A stretch of 64,000 nucleotides of DNA from positions 1-64,000 of the forward strand of contig JAZKIW010000071.1 in assembly GCA_040384625.1 (NCBI GenBank), written 5' to 3'. Positions within the stretch are counted from its first letter, which is position 1. Each line of letters begins with the position of its first letter. Position numbers and translations under genes: made by a program. The notes beneath the pieces are model-generated. The model was not told the DNA's origin, searched no databases, and saw only the letters and a list, made by a program, of their open reading frames with translations. Source of the DNA: CADEEN01 sp040384625 (lineage in GTDB: Bacteria; Pseudomonadota; Gammaproteobacteria; Burkholderiales; Burkholderiaceae_C). Shown here piece by piece: positions 8,353-16,660 of this stretch.

Positions 8353-9120
8353 TCAGTCGTCCAGCTCGGCCTTCGCCATCTCGACGTCAAGCCGCTCCAT
8401 CGCGTCGGCCGGGCTGCAGGCTGCGGCATCGGCGTACAGCTTCTCTGCGTCCTTCATGCGCTTGTCGCCCTCGAGCATCACCAGGCCATTGGCGTACTCG
8501 ACCATGGCGATTGCGCTCGTCGGCGTGAGCTTCAAGGCCTGCTGGTACATCGCCAGGCCGCTGGCCTTGCTCGCCCCCTGGGTCTTGCCCAGGAGCGACC
8601 CCACCTTGTCGATCACCTCGGCGTGGAAGGCGCCCAGGGCAATGTGTGCATCGGCATGCTTGGGTGCGAGTTTGAGGGTGGTTTCGAGAGCGGTCTTGAT
8701 CTTGGCGCCCAGACCCTGGGACAAGGCCTTGGCCACGCTGATGCCCTGGCCGTAGCGGCCGATCGCATAGGCCATCCAGTAGTGCGCGTTCGGGTTCTTC
8801 GGCTCCTCGGTGGCCTGCGCCTCGGCGCGCGCCATCACCTCCTGGAACATGGCCAGCTTGGTCTTCTCGCTCTTCTCCAGGTAGTTGGCGTAGATCGCCT
8901 GGGCCTTGTTCGCCAGCGTGATGCCCGCACCGCCCAACTTCAGTCCCGCATCGAAGGCCTTGTGGAACTCACCGGCGTGAAAGAGGGCCCAGGCATCGAG
9001 CAACTTGGCCTCCTTGGGCAGCGGCTCGGCGTCGCCGGCGTGCAGGCGGGCCCACTGCTTCTTCAGCTTCGCGGCGTCGAAGTCGTACAGCTCGTACGGA
9101 AAGGCGGTCCATTTGGCCAT
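8353..9120 (-). CDS. TPR-repeat protein of unknown function
   Basis: This 255-residue cytoplasmic protein has no signal peptide. Tetratricopeptide-like helices are visible (DAWALFHAGEFHKAFDAG, AHYWMAYAIGRYGQG, ADAHIALGAFHAEV, AIAMVEYANGLVMLEG). TPR arrays mediate protein-protein contacts, but nothing here points to a partner. The SD GAGGAGA precedes the ATG. It starts 31 bases after the TetR regulator on the same strand, so the two are probably co-transcribed. Several Burkholderiales carry a similar TPR-TetR pair, to my recollection. No function is assigned. Confidence 0.75.
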   Translation of the reverse strand: MAKWTAFPYELYDFDAAKLKKQWARLHAGDAEPLPKEAKLLDAWALFHAGEFHKAFDAGLKLGGAGITLANKAQAIYANYLEKSEKTKLAMFQEVMARAEAQATEEPKNPNAHYWMAYAIGRYGQGISVAKALSQGLGAKIKTALETTLKLAPKHADAHIALGAFHAEVIDKVGSLLGKTQGASKASGLAMYQQALKLTPTSAIAMVEYANGLVMLEGDKRMKDAEKLYADAAACSPADAMERLDVEMAKAELDD

Positions 9121-9151
9121 CGGGCTTGTCTCCTCGTTGGATGATTAAAAG

Positions 9152-9817
9152 TCAGCGCTGCCGGTATGGCGCAACCAGGGAATGCAGGTGGTCGCGCTCG
9201 GCCGCCTGCAGGTAGGGCATCAGCAGACTCAGCACATGGTAGGCGCCGCGAGCCAGGGCCGCACCGGCGCTTTCTGGCTCGAGCGCCTTGCGCGGGTCGC
9301 GCACGTACTCGTAGCTCAGCCAGTAGGTCAGCACCACCACCATCGCAGTGGCCACCGGCTCGGCCTCGCGCGCGTCGATCTTCATGCCACTGCCGCGCGC
9401 CAGCCCGCCGAGCACCGATTGCACTGCGCGGCCCTTGTTCTTCAGCACGAACTGGAAATGGGTCTCGAGCTTGCGGTTCTTGGAGAGCAGGTCGTTGAGG
9501 TCGCGGTACAGGAAGCGGTACTGCCAGATCAGCTCGAACAGCATGTGGAAGAAGAGCCAGGCGTCTTCGACGTTGCGCACGCCGTCGGCGGCATGCAGCA
9601 GCTCGTCGAGGGCCTTTTCGTAGCGGCCGAAAAGGCCGTTAATCAACTCGTCCTTCGCCGGGTAGTGGTAGTACAGGTTGCCGGGGCTGATCTTCAGCTC
9701 GGCCGAGATCAGGGTCGTGCTGACGTTGGGTTCGCCGAAGCGGTTGAACAGCTCGAGCGTGACCTCGAGGATGCGCTCTGCGGTGCGGCGCGGTTTCTTG
9801 GGTGCGGCGGCGGCCAT
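9152..9817 (-). CDS. TetR-family transcriptional regulator
   Basis: This 221-residue regulator has an N-terminal TetR helix-turn-helix at about residues 11-58 (TAERILEVTLELFNRFG, then SAELKISPGNLYYHYPAKDELI) and a helical C-terminal ligand domain. The ATG at 9817 is chosen because it begins the conserved alanine/lysine-rich lead-in; the open frame extends 67 codons further upstream without conserved features. It is probably a local repressor whose ligand could be an acyl-CoA or another metabolite, given the nearby lipid genes, but that is inference. It is followed 31 bases later by the TPR gene and preceded by the DMT permease. Confidence 0.88.
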   Translation of the reverse strand: MAAAAPKKPRRTAERILEVTLELFNRFGEPNVSTTLISAELKISPGNLYYHYPAKDELINGLFGRYEKALDELLHAADGVRNVEDAWLFFHMLFELIWQYRFLYRDLNDLLSKNRKLETHFQFVLKNKGRAVQSVLGGLARGSGMKIDAREAEPVATAMVVVLTYWLSYEYVRDPRKALEPESAGAALARGAYHVLSLLMPYLQAAERDHLHSLVAPYRQR

Positions 9818-9887
9818 GGTGTGGGCGGGTTGGGGCGCGATCTTGCACCAAGCGGCTGGGTCGGTCGAGCCGCGGGAGACGATCGGC

Positions 9888-10766
9888 CTACGCGTCCGGC
9901 CGCGACTTCGCAGCCAGCGAGCGGCTGAACAGCACCAGTGCGACGCCGCCCAGGATCGCCGCCGATGCCAACAGCAGCCGCATCGACAGCGCTTCGGACA
10001 ACAGGAGCACGCCGCCAACGGCGGCCAGTGGCGGCACCGACAACTGCACGGTGGCCGCTCGCAACGCGCTCAGGCCCGGCAGGGCGGCATACCAGACCAC
10101 ATAGCCCAGGCCCGATGTCAGAGCGCCCGATGCGATGGCCCATGCCACACCCGCACTGCTGACCTGGAACCTGCTCGCGAACACCAGGCTCAGCGCCAGC
10201 GCCATCGGGGCGGCCCGCAGGAAGTTGCCGGCGGTGGCGGCCACCGGATCACCCGCGCCGCGGCCGCGCAGCGAGTAGACGCCCCAGGCGATGCCCGCCA
10301 CGGCCATCAGTGCCGCACCCAGCGGAGCCGGCGCCGCGATGCCGGGCGAGACCAGGTACAGCAGCCCGGCGAGCGCCAGCACGAGGCCGGCCCAGGCCGC
10401 GGGGGTGAAGCGCTCGCCCGCGCGCAGGCCGGCGCTGAACATCGTGATCTGAACCGCACCGAAAAGGATCAAGGCGCCGGTGCCTGCCGCGAGGCTCAGG
10501 TAGGCGAACGAAAAGCAGGCGACATACAGCCACAGCATGGTCGAGGCCAACCAGTCGGTCCGCGCAACGGCGCGTGGGCCGGAGGGCAGGCGCACGATCG
10601 CCGCCAGCACCAGGGCGCCCGACACCAGGCGCACGCTGCCGAAGCTGGCCGGGTCGATGTTGGTCTGCTGCAGGGCCACGCGGCACAGCAGGGAGTTGGC
10701 AGCGAACGCCAGCATCGCCACGGCGGTGAGCAGCAGTGTGCGCGCGGGCAGGGGCATGGTGGACAT
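9888..10766 (-). CDS. DMT-superfamily permease (EamA domains)
   Basis: This 292-residue protein has ten predicted membrane helices arranged as two EamA repeats, the hallmark of drug/metabolite transporters that export amino acids, metabolites or toxic compounds. The first repeat begins at residue 8 and the second at about residue 150 (ALMAVAGIAWGVYSLRGRGAGD). Helix ends carry short charged loops, and the protein ends in a basic tail. It is divergent from the ABC ATPase gene at 10812. It may be co-transcribed with the TetR gene, 70 bases downstream. The substrate is not predictable. An ATG three codons in (10757) is an alternative start. Confidence 0.88.
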   Translation of the reverse strand: MSTMPLPARTLLLTAVAMLAFAANSLLCRVALQQTNIDPASFGSVRLVSGALVLAAIVRLPSGPRAVARTDWLASTMLWLYVACFSFAYLSLAAGTGALILFGAVQITMFSAGLRAGERFTPAAWAGLVLALAGLLYLVSPGIAAPAPLGAALMAVAGIAWGVYSLRGRGAGDPVAATAGNFLRAAPMALALSLVFASRFQVSSAGVAWAIASGALTSGLGYVVWYAALPGLSALRAATVQLSVPPLAAVGGVLLLSEALSMRLLLASAAILGGVALVLFSRSLAAKSRPDA

Positions 10767-10797
10767 CGGGGCCGGCAGTATCCCGCAGCCTGCTGCC

Positions 10798-10803
10798 TAC
10801 AAT
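10798..10803 (+). promoter_or_regulatory. Putative -10 hexamer TACAAT of the ABC ATPase gene
   Basis: TACAAT ends 8 bases before the ATG at 10812. No convincing -35 hexamer lies 16-18 bases upstream and there is no SD between it and the start, so a very short leader or a leaderless transcript is implied if it is used. Confidence 0.4.
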
Positions 10804-10811
10804 CGCGCGCC

Positions 10812-11723
10812 ATGCCCGCTGCCGTTGTGTTCGATCACGTTGCCAAGACCTATGCGGGCGCTCGAGGCGCGGTGCGCGCGCTCGATGGCGTCTCGTTCGA
10901 CATCGAGCAGGGCGAGTTCTTCGGCCTGCTCGGCCCGAACGGCGCCGGCAAGACGACCCTGATCTCGATCCTGGCCGGCCTGGCGCGGGCCAGCATCGGT
11001 CGCGTGACCGTGATGGGCCATGACGTGGTGGCCGACTACGCGGCAGCGCGCAAGTCGATAGGCGTGGTGCCGCAGGAGTTGGTGTTCGATCCCTTCTTCT
11101 CGGTGCGCGAGTGCCTGCGCATCCAGAGCGGCTACTTCGGTGTCCGCAACAACGACGCCTGGATCGACGAGCTCCTGGGCGGCCTCGGCCTGGCCGACAA
11201 GGCCGACGTCAACACCCGGGCGCTGTCGGGCGGCATGAAGCGCCGCGTGCTGGTGGCCCAGGCCCTGGTGCACAAGCCGCCGGTGATCGTGCTCGACGAA
11301 CCCACGGCGGGCGTCGACGTCGAGCTGCGCCAGACCCTGTGGGGCTTCATAGCCAACTTGAACAAGCTGGGCCACACCGTGCTCCTGACGACGCACTACC
11401 TCGAAGAGGCCGAAGCCCTGTGCGGGCGCATCGCAATGCTCAAGCAGGGCCGCGTGGTGGCGCTGGACCGCACCGCCAACCTGCTCGCCGGCACCGCCAG
11501 CACGATGCTGCGCTTCAAGACCGACGATGCGCTGCCGGCCAGCGTGGCCGGCCACGCCCGCGTCACCGGCCGCGTGGCCCAGGTCACGGCGCATGACGCT
11601 GCCGAGGTCGAAGCCATCCTCGGGCAGTTGCGCCAGGCCAGCGTCAAGGTCGAGGATCTCGAGATCGGCCGTGCCGATCTGGAAGACGTGTTCCTCGAGA
11701 TCATGCAGCGGGAGCACGCATGA
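10812..11723 (+). CDS. ABC transporter ATP-binding protein (ABC-2 type, NodI/YadG-like)
   Basis: This 303-residue ATPase energises the permease encoded next. Walker A is GPNGAGKTT near residues 40-48, the signature is LSGGMKRR, and Walker B is VIVLDEPTAGVD followed by the H-loop TTHYLEEAE. The C-terminal ~80 residues form the regulatory tail found in ABC-2 drug or polysaccharide exporters. The ATG at 10812 matches the family N-terminus; a longer open frame upstream is antisense to the permease at 9888 and is ignored. It overlaps the permease gene by ATGA. In related genomes this pair precedes bolA-murA-his, which fits here apart from three inserted genes. Confidence 0.93.
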   Translation: MPAAVVFDHVAKTYAGARGAVRALDGVSFDIEQGEFFGLLGPNGAGKTTLISILAGLARASIGRVTVMGHDVVADYAAARKSIGVVPQELVFDPFFSVRECLRIQSGYFGVRNNDAWIDELLGGLGLADKADVNTRALSGGMKRRVLVAQALVHKPPVIVLDEPTAGVDVELRQTLWGFIANLNKLGHTVLLTTHYLEEAEALCGRIAMLKQGRVVALDRTANLLAGTASTMLRFKTDDALPASVAGHARVTGRVAQVTAHDAAEVEAILGQLRQASVKVEDLEIGRADLEDVFLEIMQREHA

Positions 11724-12481
11724 ACCTTGCCGGCGCGCGGACCCTGTTCAACAAGGAGATCCTGCGCTTTTGGAAGGTCAGCGTGCAGACCGTGGCCGCG
11801 CCGGTGCTGACCGCAGTGCTGTACCTGTTGATCTTCGGCCATGTGCTCGAAGCGCACGTGCAGGTCTTTCCCGGCGTCGGCTACACCAGCTTCTTGATCC
11901 CCGGCCTGGTGATGATGAGCGTGCTGCAGAACGCCTATGCCAACAGCTCGAGTTCGCTGATCCAGAGCAAGGTCAGCGGCAACCTGGTGTTCCTGCTGGT
12001 CACGCCCTTGTCGCACTGGGCCTGGTTCGCGGCTTACGTCGGGGCCAGCGTGGTGCGCGGGCTGGCGGTGGGCCTGGGGGTGTTCGCGGTCACGGTGTGG
12101 TTCGCGCCGGCGCACTTTGTCGAGCCGTGGTGGATCGCCGCCTTTGCCGTGCTCGGCGCCGGCATGCTCGGCACCCTGGGTCTGATCTCGGGTCTGTGGG
12201 CGGAGAAGTTCGACCAGACCGCGGCCTTCCAGAACTTCCTGATCATGCCGATGACCTTCCTGTCCGGCGTGTTCTATTCGGTGCATTCGCTGCCCGCCTT
12301 CTGGCAGGGTCTGTCGCACCTGAACCCGTTCTTCTACATGATCGACGGTTTTCGGCGCGGCTTCTTCGGCGCCAGCGATGTCTCGCCCTGGCTCAGCCTG
12401 GCGGTGGTTGGCGCGAGCTTCATGCTGGTGTCGGCGCTGGCATTGCGACTGCTCGCCACCGGCTACAAGCTGCGCAGTTGA
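11720..12481 (+). CDS. ABC-2 type transporter permease
   Basis: This 253-residue inner-membrane permease has six predicted helices with the ABC-2 family signature near the C-terminus (FLSGVFYSVHSLPAFWQGLSH at about 180-200, then LNPFFYMIDGFRRGFFG). It forms an exporter with the upstream ATPase, and its start overlaps that gene's stop (ATGA). The relatives YadH and NodJ export hydrophobic or polysaccharide substrates; the substrate here is unknown. The patatin gene follows after 5 bases, so it is probably in the same transcript. Confidence 0.92.
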   Translation: MNLAGARTLFNKEILRFWKVSVQTVAAPVLTAVLYLLIFGHVLEAHVQVFPGVGYTSFLIPGLVMMSVLQNAYANSSSSLIQSKVSGNLVFLLVTPLSHWAWFAAYVGASVVRGLAVGLGVFAVTVWFAPAHFVEPWWIAAFAVLGAGMLGTLGLISGLWAEKFDQTAAFQNFLIMPMTFLSGVFYSVHSLPAFWQGLSHLNPFFYMIDGFRRGFFGASDVSPWLSLAVVGASFMLVSALALRLLATGYKLRS

Positions 12482-12486
12482 GCCGC

Positions 12487-13665
12487 GTGACCGCCAAAGC
12501 CCAAACCCTGCCATACGAGTGCATCGCCCTGGTGCTGCAGGGCGGCGGCGCGCTTGGGGCCTACCAGGCAGGCGTGTTCGAGGGCCTGGCCGATGCCGGC
12601 ATCGTGCCCGACTGGGTGGCCGGCGTCTCGATCGGCGCGATCAATGCCGCCCTGATCGCCGGCAATCCCCCCGAGCGCCGCGTCGAGCGCCTGCGCGAGT
12701 TCTGGCAGACCGTCACTGCGCCGCCGTTGCTGCCGGCCACGCCGCCGGCCTGGCTCGAAGCCGCAAGCCAGGGGCAGCCCATGGCGCGCACTGCATTGGG
12801 TTGGTTCGAGGCATCGCGCGCGCTGTTTGAAGGCCAGCGCGGCTTCTTCACGCCGCGCGTGCCGTCGCCGATCTTCTCGCTCGACGCGGCGCCGGACCTG
12901 CTTGGACACTACGACACCGCAGCGCTGGCGGGCACCCTCGAGAGACTGGTCGACTTCGAACGCCTGAACGACCCACGCGGCATGCGTCTCACCGTGTCCG
13001 CCGTCAACGTGCGCAACGGCAATGACGAGCTGTTCGACAACCAGCGAGGGCCTTGGGCCGGGCGCATCGGTGCGGCCCACATCCTGGCTTCGGGTGCATT
13101 GCCGCCCGGATTTGCCGCGGTGCAGATCGAGGGCGAGTACTACTGGGACGGCGGCCTGGTGTCGAACACGCCGCTGGCCACCGTGCTCGACGATGAACCG
13201 CGGCGCGACACCCTGGCCTTTCAGGTCGACCTGTGGAGTGCGATCGGGCCGCTCCCGCGCAACCTGCTCGACGTCGAAGAGCGAGGCAAGGACATCCGCT
13301 ACTCGAGCCGCACGCGTGCCGTCACGCAGCAACTGGAACGCGAGCGCCAGTTGCGTCGCGTGCTGCGCGAGGTGCTCGACAAGCTGCCAGCTTCCGCGCG
13401 CAAGGGCGACGCCTGGTGCCGCGAGGCCCAGGCCCTGGCCAGCGACAAGCGTTTCAACGTCGTCCACCTGATCTACCAGGAAAAGGAGTGGGACGGCCAG
13501 GCCAAGGACTACGAGTTCAGCGCGCGCTCGATGGCCGACCACTGGGCCAGCGGCCTGGCCGACCTGCAGCGCACGCTGGCACACCCCGACTGGCTGGCGC
13601 CGCCGGGCGGCCACGAGAGCACGGTGACGCACGACATACACCGTCATGCATCGGGGCGTCCCTAG
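12487..13665 (+). CDS. Patatin-like phospholipase with C-terminal DUF3734-type region
   Basis: This 392-residue lipid acyl hydrolase has all patatin motifs: the oxyanion hole GGGALG at 19-24, the nucleophile elbow GVSIG with Ser48, and the catalytic Asp221 in DGG. The C-terminal ~150 residues (EERGKDIRYSSRTR to the IYQEKEWDGQAKDYEFS block) match the extension found in PHB-related patatins of proteobacteria. No signal peptide is visible. A GTG at 12487, just after the permease stop, is chosen as the start; the open frame extends far upstream but only as a shadow of the transporter genes. Its stop overlaps the convergent M48 gene's stop. Confidence 0.9.
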   Translation: MTAKAQTLPYECIALVLQGGGALGAYQAGVFEGLADAGIVPDWVAGVSIGAINAALIAGNPPERRVERLREFWQTVTAPPLLPATPPAWLEAASQGQPMARTALGWFEASRALFEGQRGFFTPRVPSPIFSLDAAPDLLGHYDTAALAGTLERLVDFERLNDPRGMRLTVSAVNVRNGNDELFDNQRGPWAGRIGAAHILASGALPPGFAAVQIEGEYYWDGGLVSNTPLATVLDDEPRRDTLAFQVDLWSAIGPLPRNLLDVEERGKDIRYSSRTRAVTQQLERERQLRRVLREVLDKLPASARKGDAWCREAQALASDKRFNVVHLIYQEKEWDGQAKDYEFSARSMADHWASGLADLQRTLAHPDWLAPPGGHESTVTHDIHRHASGRP

Positions 13666-15590
13666 GGCGCCAACAGGCTTTCGGGTACCGGCAGATCGAG
13701 CAGCAGGCAGGCCATGTGCAGCGCATCGCCGCTGTCGGCATGCCCCGACAGACCGCTGCGTTCCAGCGCCAACAGCCAGGCGCGCATCAGCAGCGGACGC
13801 TGCATCGTCGAGATGTGGCGCACGCGCAAGGCCAGCTGCAGGCTGCGCAGCGGCGTTGGCGGGGCCAGGCCGGCTGATGGGCTGCGGGGGGCCTCGACGC
13901 CCAGCTCGGCCAGGGCCTGCGTCACTGCGTTCTGCCAGGCCTGGGCCGAGTCGGCCGGCGCGCCCAGGCTGAGCGCCAACAAGCTCGTGGCCGCGTGAGC
14001 CGGGCCGGCATGCCGCATCAGGGACGTGGCTACCGGGCCGCCGGCGGCGTGGTGCCGCGGGCGCCCCAGCAACAGGCCGAGCGCCAATGCGCGCCACTGC
14101 GTGGCCGGCGTCGGTGGCAGTGCTGACCAGCGTGCCCGCAGCGCGACGCGAAGGGCGCGCCTTTGCATCGGCGAAGCACTGCACGCGCGTTGAACCAGGA
14201 TCGCGAACACCTGCCGCCGCGCCTGCGGACCCAGCGCTTCGACCTCGCGCCTGACGGCCGCTGCCACCTGCAGGTTCGCGGTCGCCCGTTGCCAGGCGAA
14301 CTCCTGCGCGGCCAGATCGTCTGGCGCGAACTCGTGCGCGAGGGGCATGGCCAGCGCCAGCATCGCGGCCTGCCATTCGCCCGGTCCGTGCCAGCGCTCT
14401 ATGCGTCCGAGCGCGTCCTGCTCGCGCGCCTTGTCGTCGAACGAGGCGGGGTTCTGGAGGGCATCGTGGCGATGCGATTCCGGGCTGGCGTCGTCGAGTG
14501 CTGGTGCCGAAGGATTGGGCGGCGACGCTGACGTCGGCAGCCCGCCCGGCGCAAGGCGCAGCAACGGCTCCGCTGCACCGGCATCGACCTCGAGCACCGG
14601 CGCCGGCAACGGCAACACGTCGCGTCCGTACAGGCGGCGCAGGCGTTCAGTCAAGGGCGGGTGGGTGTGCCAGAGCGCGCCCCAGCCGGCGCCGGCGCCG
14701 CGGTTCGACAGCAGCAGGTGCGCCAGACTCGCGGCGTGGGCACTCTGCAAGCCGGCTCGGCCCTGCAACTGCTGGTCGGCGATCTTGCGCAGCGCGCCGC
14801 CCAGGCCGTCGACAACACGGGTGTACTTGACCGCCGAAGCATCGGCCAGGAACTCGCGCTGGCGGCTCACCGCGGCCTGCAGCAGTCGTCCCGCCGCCCA
14901 GCCGAGCGAGCCGACCGCCATCAGGCCCAGGCCGAACAGGGCGCCGAAACCGCGCCGCCCGCGGTCATCCGGCTCCCACAGCGCCACCCCCAGGCCCCAG
15001 ATCATCTGCAGGCCCCAGACCAGACCCACCAGACGCATGTTCAGTCGCGTATCGCCGTGCACCAGGTGGCTGAACTCGTGCGCCACCACGCCCTGCAGTT
15101 CTGCGCGCGTCAACCGCTCCAGTGCGCCGCGCGTGACCGCCACTACGGCGTCGCCCCCGCCCCAGCCGGCGGCGAAGGCATTGATCGCATCGTCCTTGGG
15201 CAGCACCCAGGCACTGGGCACACCGGCGTGCCCGCTGGCGATGACCATCTCCTGCACGGTGTTGGCGAAGCGCCGCTCGAGCTGGCCGAGCTCGCCGCCG
15301 CTCGACAGCTGCGCCTCACGCCCACCGGCCATGCGTGCCACATGGGCGCCGCCTTCGCGCAGGCGCGTCGTCTCGATCCAGCAACCGCCGAGCACGAACA
15401 GCAGCACCAGGGCGCTGTTGGTCTCGAAGAAAAGGGTCGGAAAGCCGCTGGCGAACGGGAAAGTCGCCCAGTAGATCAGCCCCAGCACCGCGTTGACGGC
15501 AAGCAGCAGGCCGACCAGGACCAGGCCGAACAGCGCCAGCAGGCGCAGCGTCGATTGGCTGGCCGTGCGCTCGTGCTGGCGAAAGCGCAT
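13662..15590 (-). CDS. M48-family membrane metalloprotease with long C-terminal extension
   Basis: This 642-residue protein has two N-terminal membrane helices (about 17-42 and 55-75), then an M48 peptidase domain: the zinc motif HEFSH near residues 168-172 and a third ligand in QREFLADASAVKY near 230. It resembles HtpX-like proteases. The C-terminal ~300 residues, after the LTERLRRLYGRD block, are helical, proline- and alanine-rich and not a domain I recognise. The gene follows lemA with a 5-base gap. LemA-M48 pairs are common, and such proteases are thought to act in membrane protein quality control. The substrate is unknown. Confidence 0.88.
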   Translation of the reverse strand: MRFRQHERTASQSTLRLLALFGLVLVGLLLAVNAVLGLIYWATFPFASGFPTLFFETNSALVLLFVLGGCWIETTRLREGGAHVARMAGGREAQLSSGGELGQLERRFANTVQEMVIASGHAGVPSAWVLPKDDAINAFAAGWGGGDAVVAVTRGALERLTRAELQGVVAHEFSHLVHGDTRLNMRLVGLVWGLQMIWGLGVALWEPDDRGRRGFGALFGLGLMAVGSLGWAAGRLLQAAVSRQREFLADASAVKYTRVVDGLGGALRKIADQQLQGRAGLQSAHAASLAHLLLSNRGAGAGWGALWHTHPPLTERLRRLYGRDVLPLPAPVLEVDAGAAEPLLRLAPGGLPTSASPPNPSAPALDDASPESHRHDALQNPASFDDKAREQDALGRIERWHGPGEWQAAMLALAMPLAHEFAPDDLAAQEFAWQRATANLQVAAAVRREVEALGPQARRQVFAILVQRACSASPMQRRALRVALRARWSALPPTPATQWRALALGLLLGRPRHHAAGGPVATSLMRHAGPAHAATSLLALSLGAPADSAQAWQNAVTQALAELGVEAPRSPSAGLAPPTPLRSLQLALRVRHISTMQRPLLMRAWLLALERSGLSGHADSGDALHMACLLLDLPVPESLLAP

Positions 15591-15595
15591 CGAAC

Positions 15596-16189
15596 CTACA
15601 AGGCCACGCGCACCGCGCTGCGTTCGGCGTCGGTCGTCGTCACTTCGAGCATCGCCGCCGGTTTGAAGCCGAAGATGCCGGCCACGACATTCGTCGGCGC
15701 CTGCTGCGCGGCGTTGTTGTAGTCGAGCACGCTGTCGTTGAAGGCCTGGCGTGCGAAGGCGATGCGGTTCTCGGTGTGGCCGAGCTCCTCGTTCAGCTCG
15801 CGCAGCGTCGCGTCGGCCTTCAGCTCGGGGTAGGCCTCCACGACGACGGCCAGTTGCTTCATCAGCCCGGCCAGAGCGCCTTCGGCGCCGGCCAGCGCGC
15901 CGATGCGGGCTGGATCAGCCGGCCGTGCCCGTGCCGCGTCGCCGGCGCTCTTCGCGCTGTTGCGCGCAGCGATCACCGCTTCGAGGGTGTCACGCTCGTG
16001 CTGCACGTACTTGCGTGCCACGTCGACCAGGTTGGGGATCAGGTCGTAGCGGCGCTTCAGCTGCACGTCGATCTGCGCGAAGGCGTTGGCGATCTCGTTG
16101 CGGTTGCGCACCAGCCGGTTGTAGGCCGCCAGCATCCACAGCGCCAGGGTGACCAGGACGACCCAGGTGATGATCTGCGTGGTGCTCAT
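15596..16189 (-). CDS. lemA: LemA family protein
   Basis: This 197-residue membrane-anchored protein has one N-terminal helix (about residues 5-22) followed by the LemA coiled-coil domain with the hallmark block NRNEIANAFAQIDVQLKRRYDLIPNLV and the C-terminal NNAAQQAPTNVVAGIFGFKPA. The ATG at 16189 is chosen; 24 further in-frame codons upstream run over the bolA promoter region. Its molecular role is unsettled, but it often pairs with M48 proteases or TPM-domain proteins, and here the M48 gene follows directly. Confidence 0.92.
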   Translation of the reverse strand: MSTTQIITWVVLVTLALWMLAAYNRLVRNRNEIANAFAQIDVQLKRRYDLIPNLVDVARKYVQHERDTLEAVIAARNSAKSAGDAARARPADPARIGALAGAEGALAGLMKQLAVVVEAYPELKADATLRELNEELGHTENRIAFARQAFNDSVLDYNNAAQQAPTNVVAGIFGFKPAAMLEVTTTDAERSAVRVAL

Positions 16190-16239
16190 CGGCGCGACCT
16201 TTCGTGGCAATGCGCCGCAATGTACGACAGCGCGCCTCC

Positions 16240-16245
16240 TACAAT
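16240..16245 (+). promoter_or_regulatory. Putative -10 hexamer TACAAT of bolA
   Basis: TACAAT ends 9 bases before the bolA ATG at 16255. No clear -35 is seen and there is no SD. It is identical to the element at 10798 and has the same short spacing to its start codon. Confidence 0.4.
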
Positions 16246-16254
16246 CCGTGCACG

Positions 16255-16548
16255 ATGTCATCGGCCGATCCCTCCCCCGACGAAGTGCGCAGCTTCATTG
16301 CCGCCGGCCTGGCCTGCGAGCACCTGGAGGTCGAGGGCGATGGGCGCCACTTCTTCGCCACCATCGTGGCCGCAGAGTTCGAAGGCCGGTCGCGGGTTGC
16401 CCGCCACCAGCGCGTGTATGCGGCCCTGGGCGATAGAATGCGCGAACAAATCCACGCGCTGTCGATGAAGACGCTGACACCCGCCGAATGGCACGCAGGC
16501 TCGGCCAGCCCTGTGGCCGGCGCCCAACCGGCACACCACCGCCACTGA
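16255..16548 (+). CDS. BolA/IbaG family protein
   Basis: This 97-residue protein has the BolA fold: the class-II-type N-terminus, the central GDGRHFFATIVAAEFEGRSRVARHQRVYAALGDRM and the KTLTPAEW end. BolA/IbaG proteins bind Fe-S clusters together with monothiol glutaredoxins through a conserved His, here probably one of His33 or His51. It precedes murA, as ibaG does in many proteobacteria, which favours the IbaG subgroup. The start at 16255 is chosen over an ATG 17 codons upstream because family proteins begin near the SPDEV block. A C-terminal His-rich tail (AHHRH) is unusual but short. Confidence 0.88.
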   Translation: MSSADPSPDEVRSFIAAGLACEHLEVEGDGRHFFATIVAAEFEGRSRVARHQRVYAALGDRMREQIHALSMKTLTPAEWHAGSASPVAGAQPAHHRH

Positions 16549-16660
16549 CCCACGCCCGCGGCGCCAGCGCAGCGGGTGACGGTTGGCGGCGCTCGGCGAC
16601 AGCGCAGGTCCATCGGTCTCCCCGCAGCGCGTGCGTCCGGCAAGACTACGGACGACGATC

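Noticed and set aside
12463..14376. A 637-codon minus-strand frame across the patatin and M48 genes
   Set aside because: It is opposite the patatin gene, which has all catalytic motifs, and it extends through a frame of the M48 gene with no conserved features.
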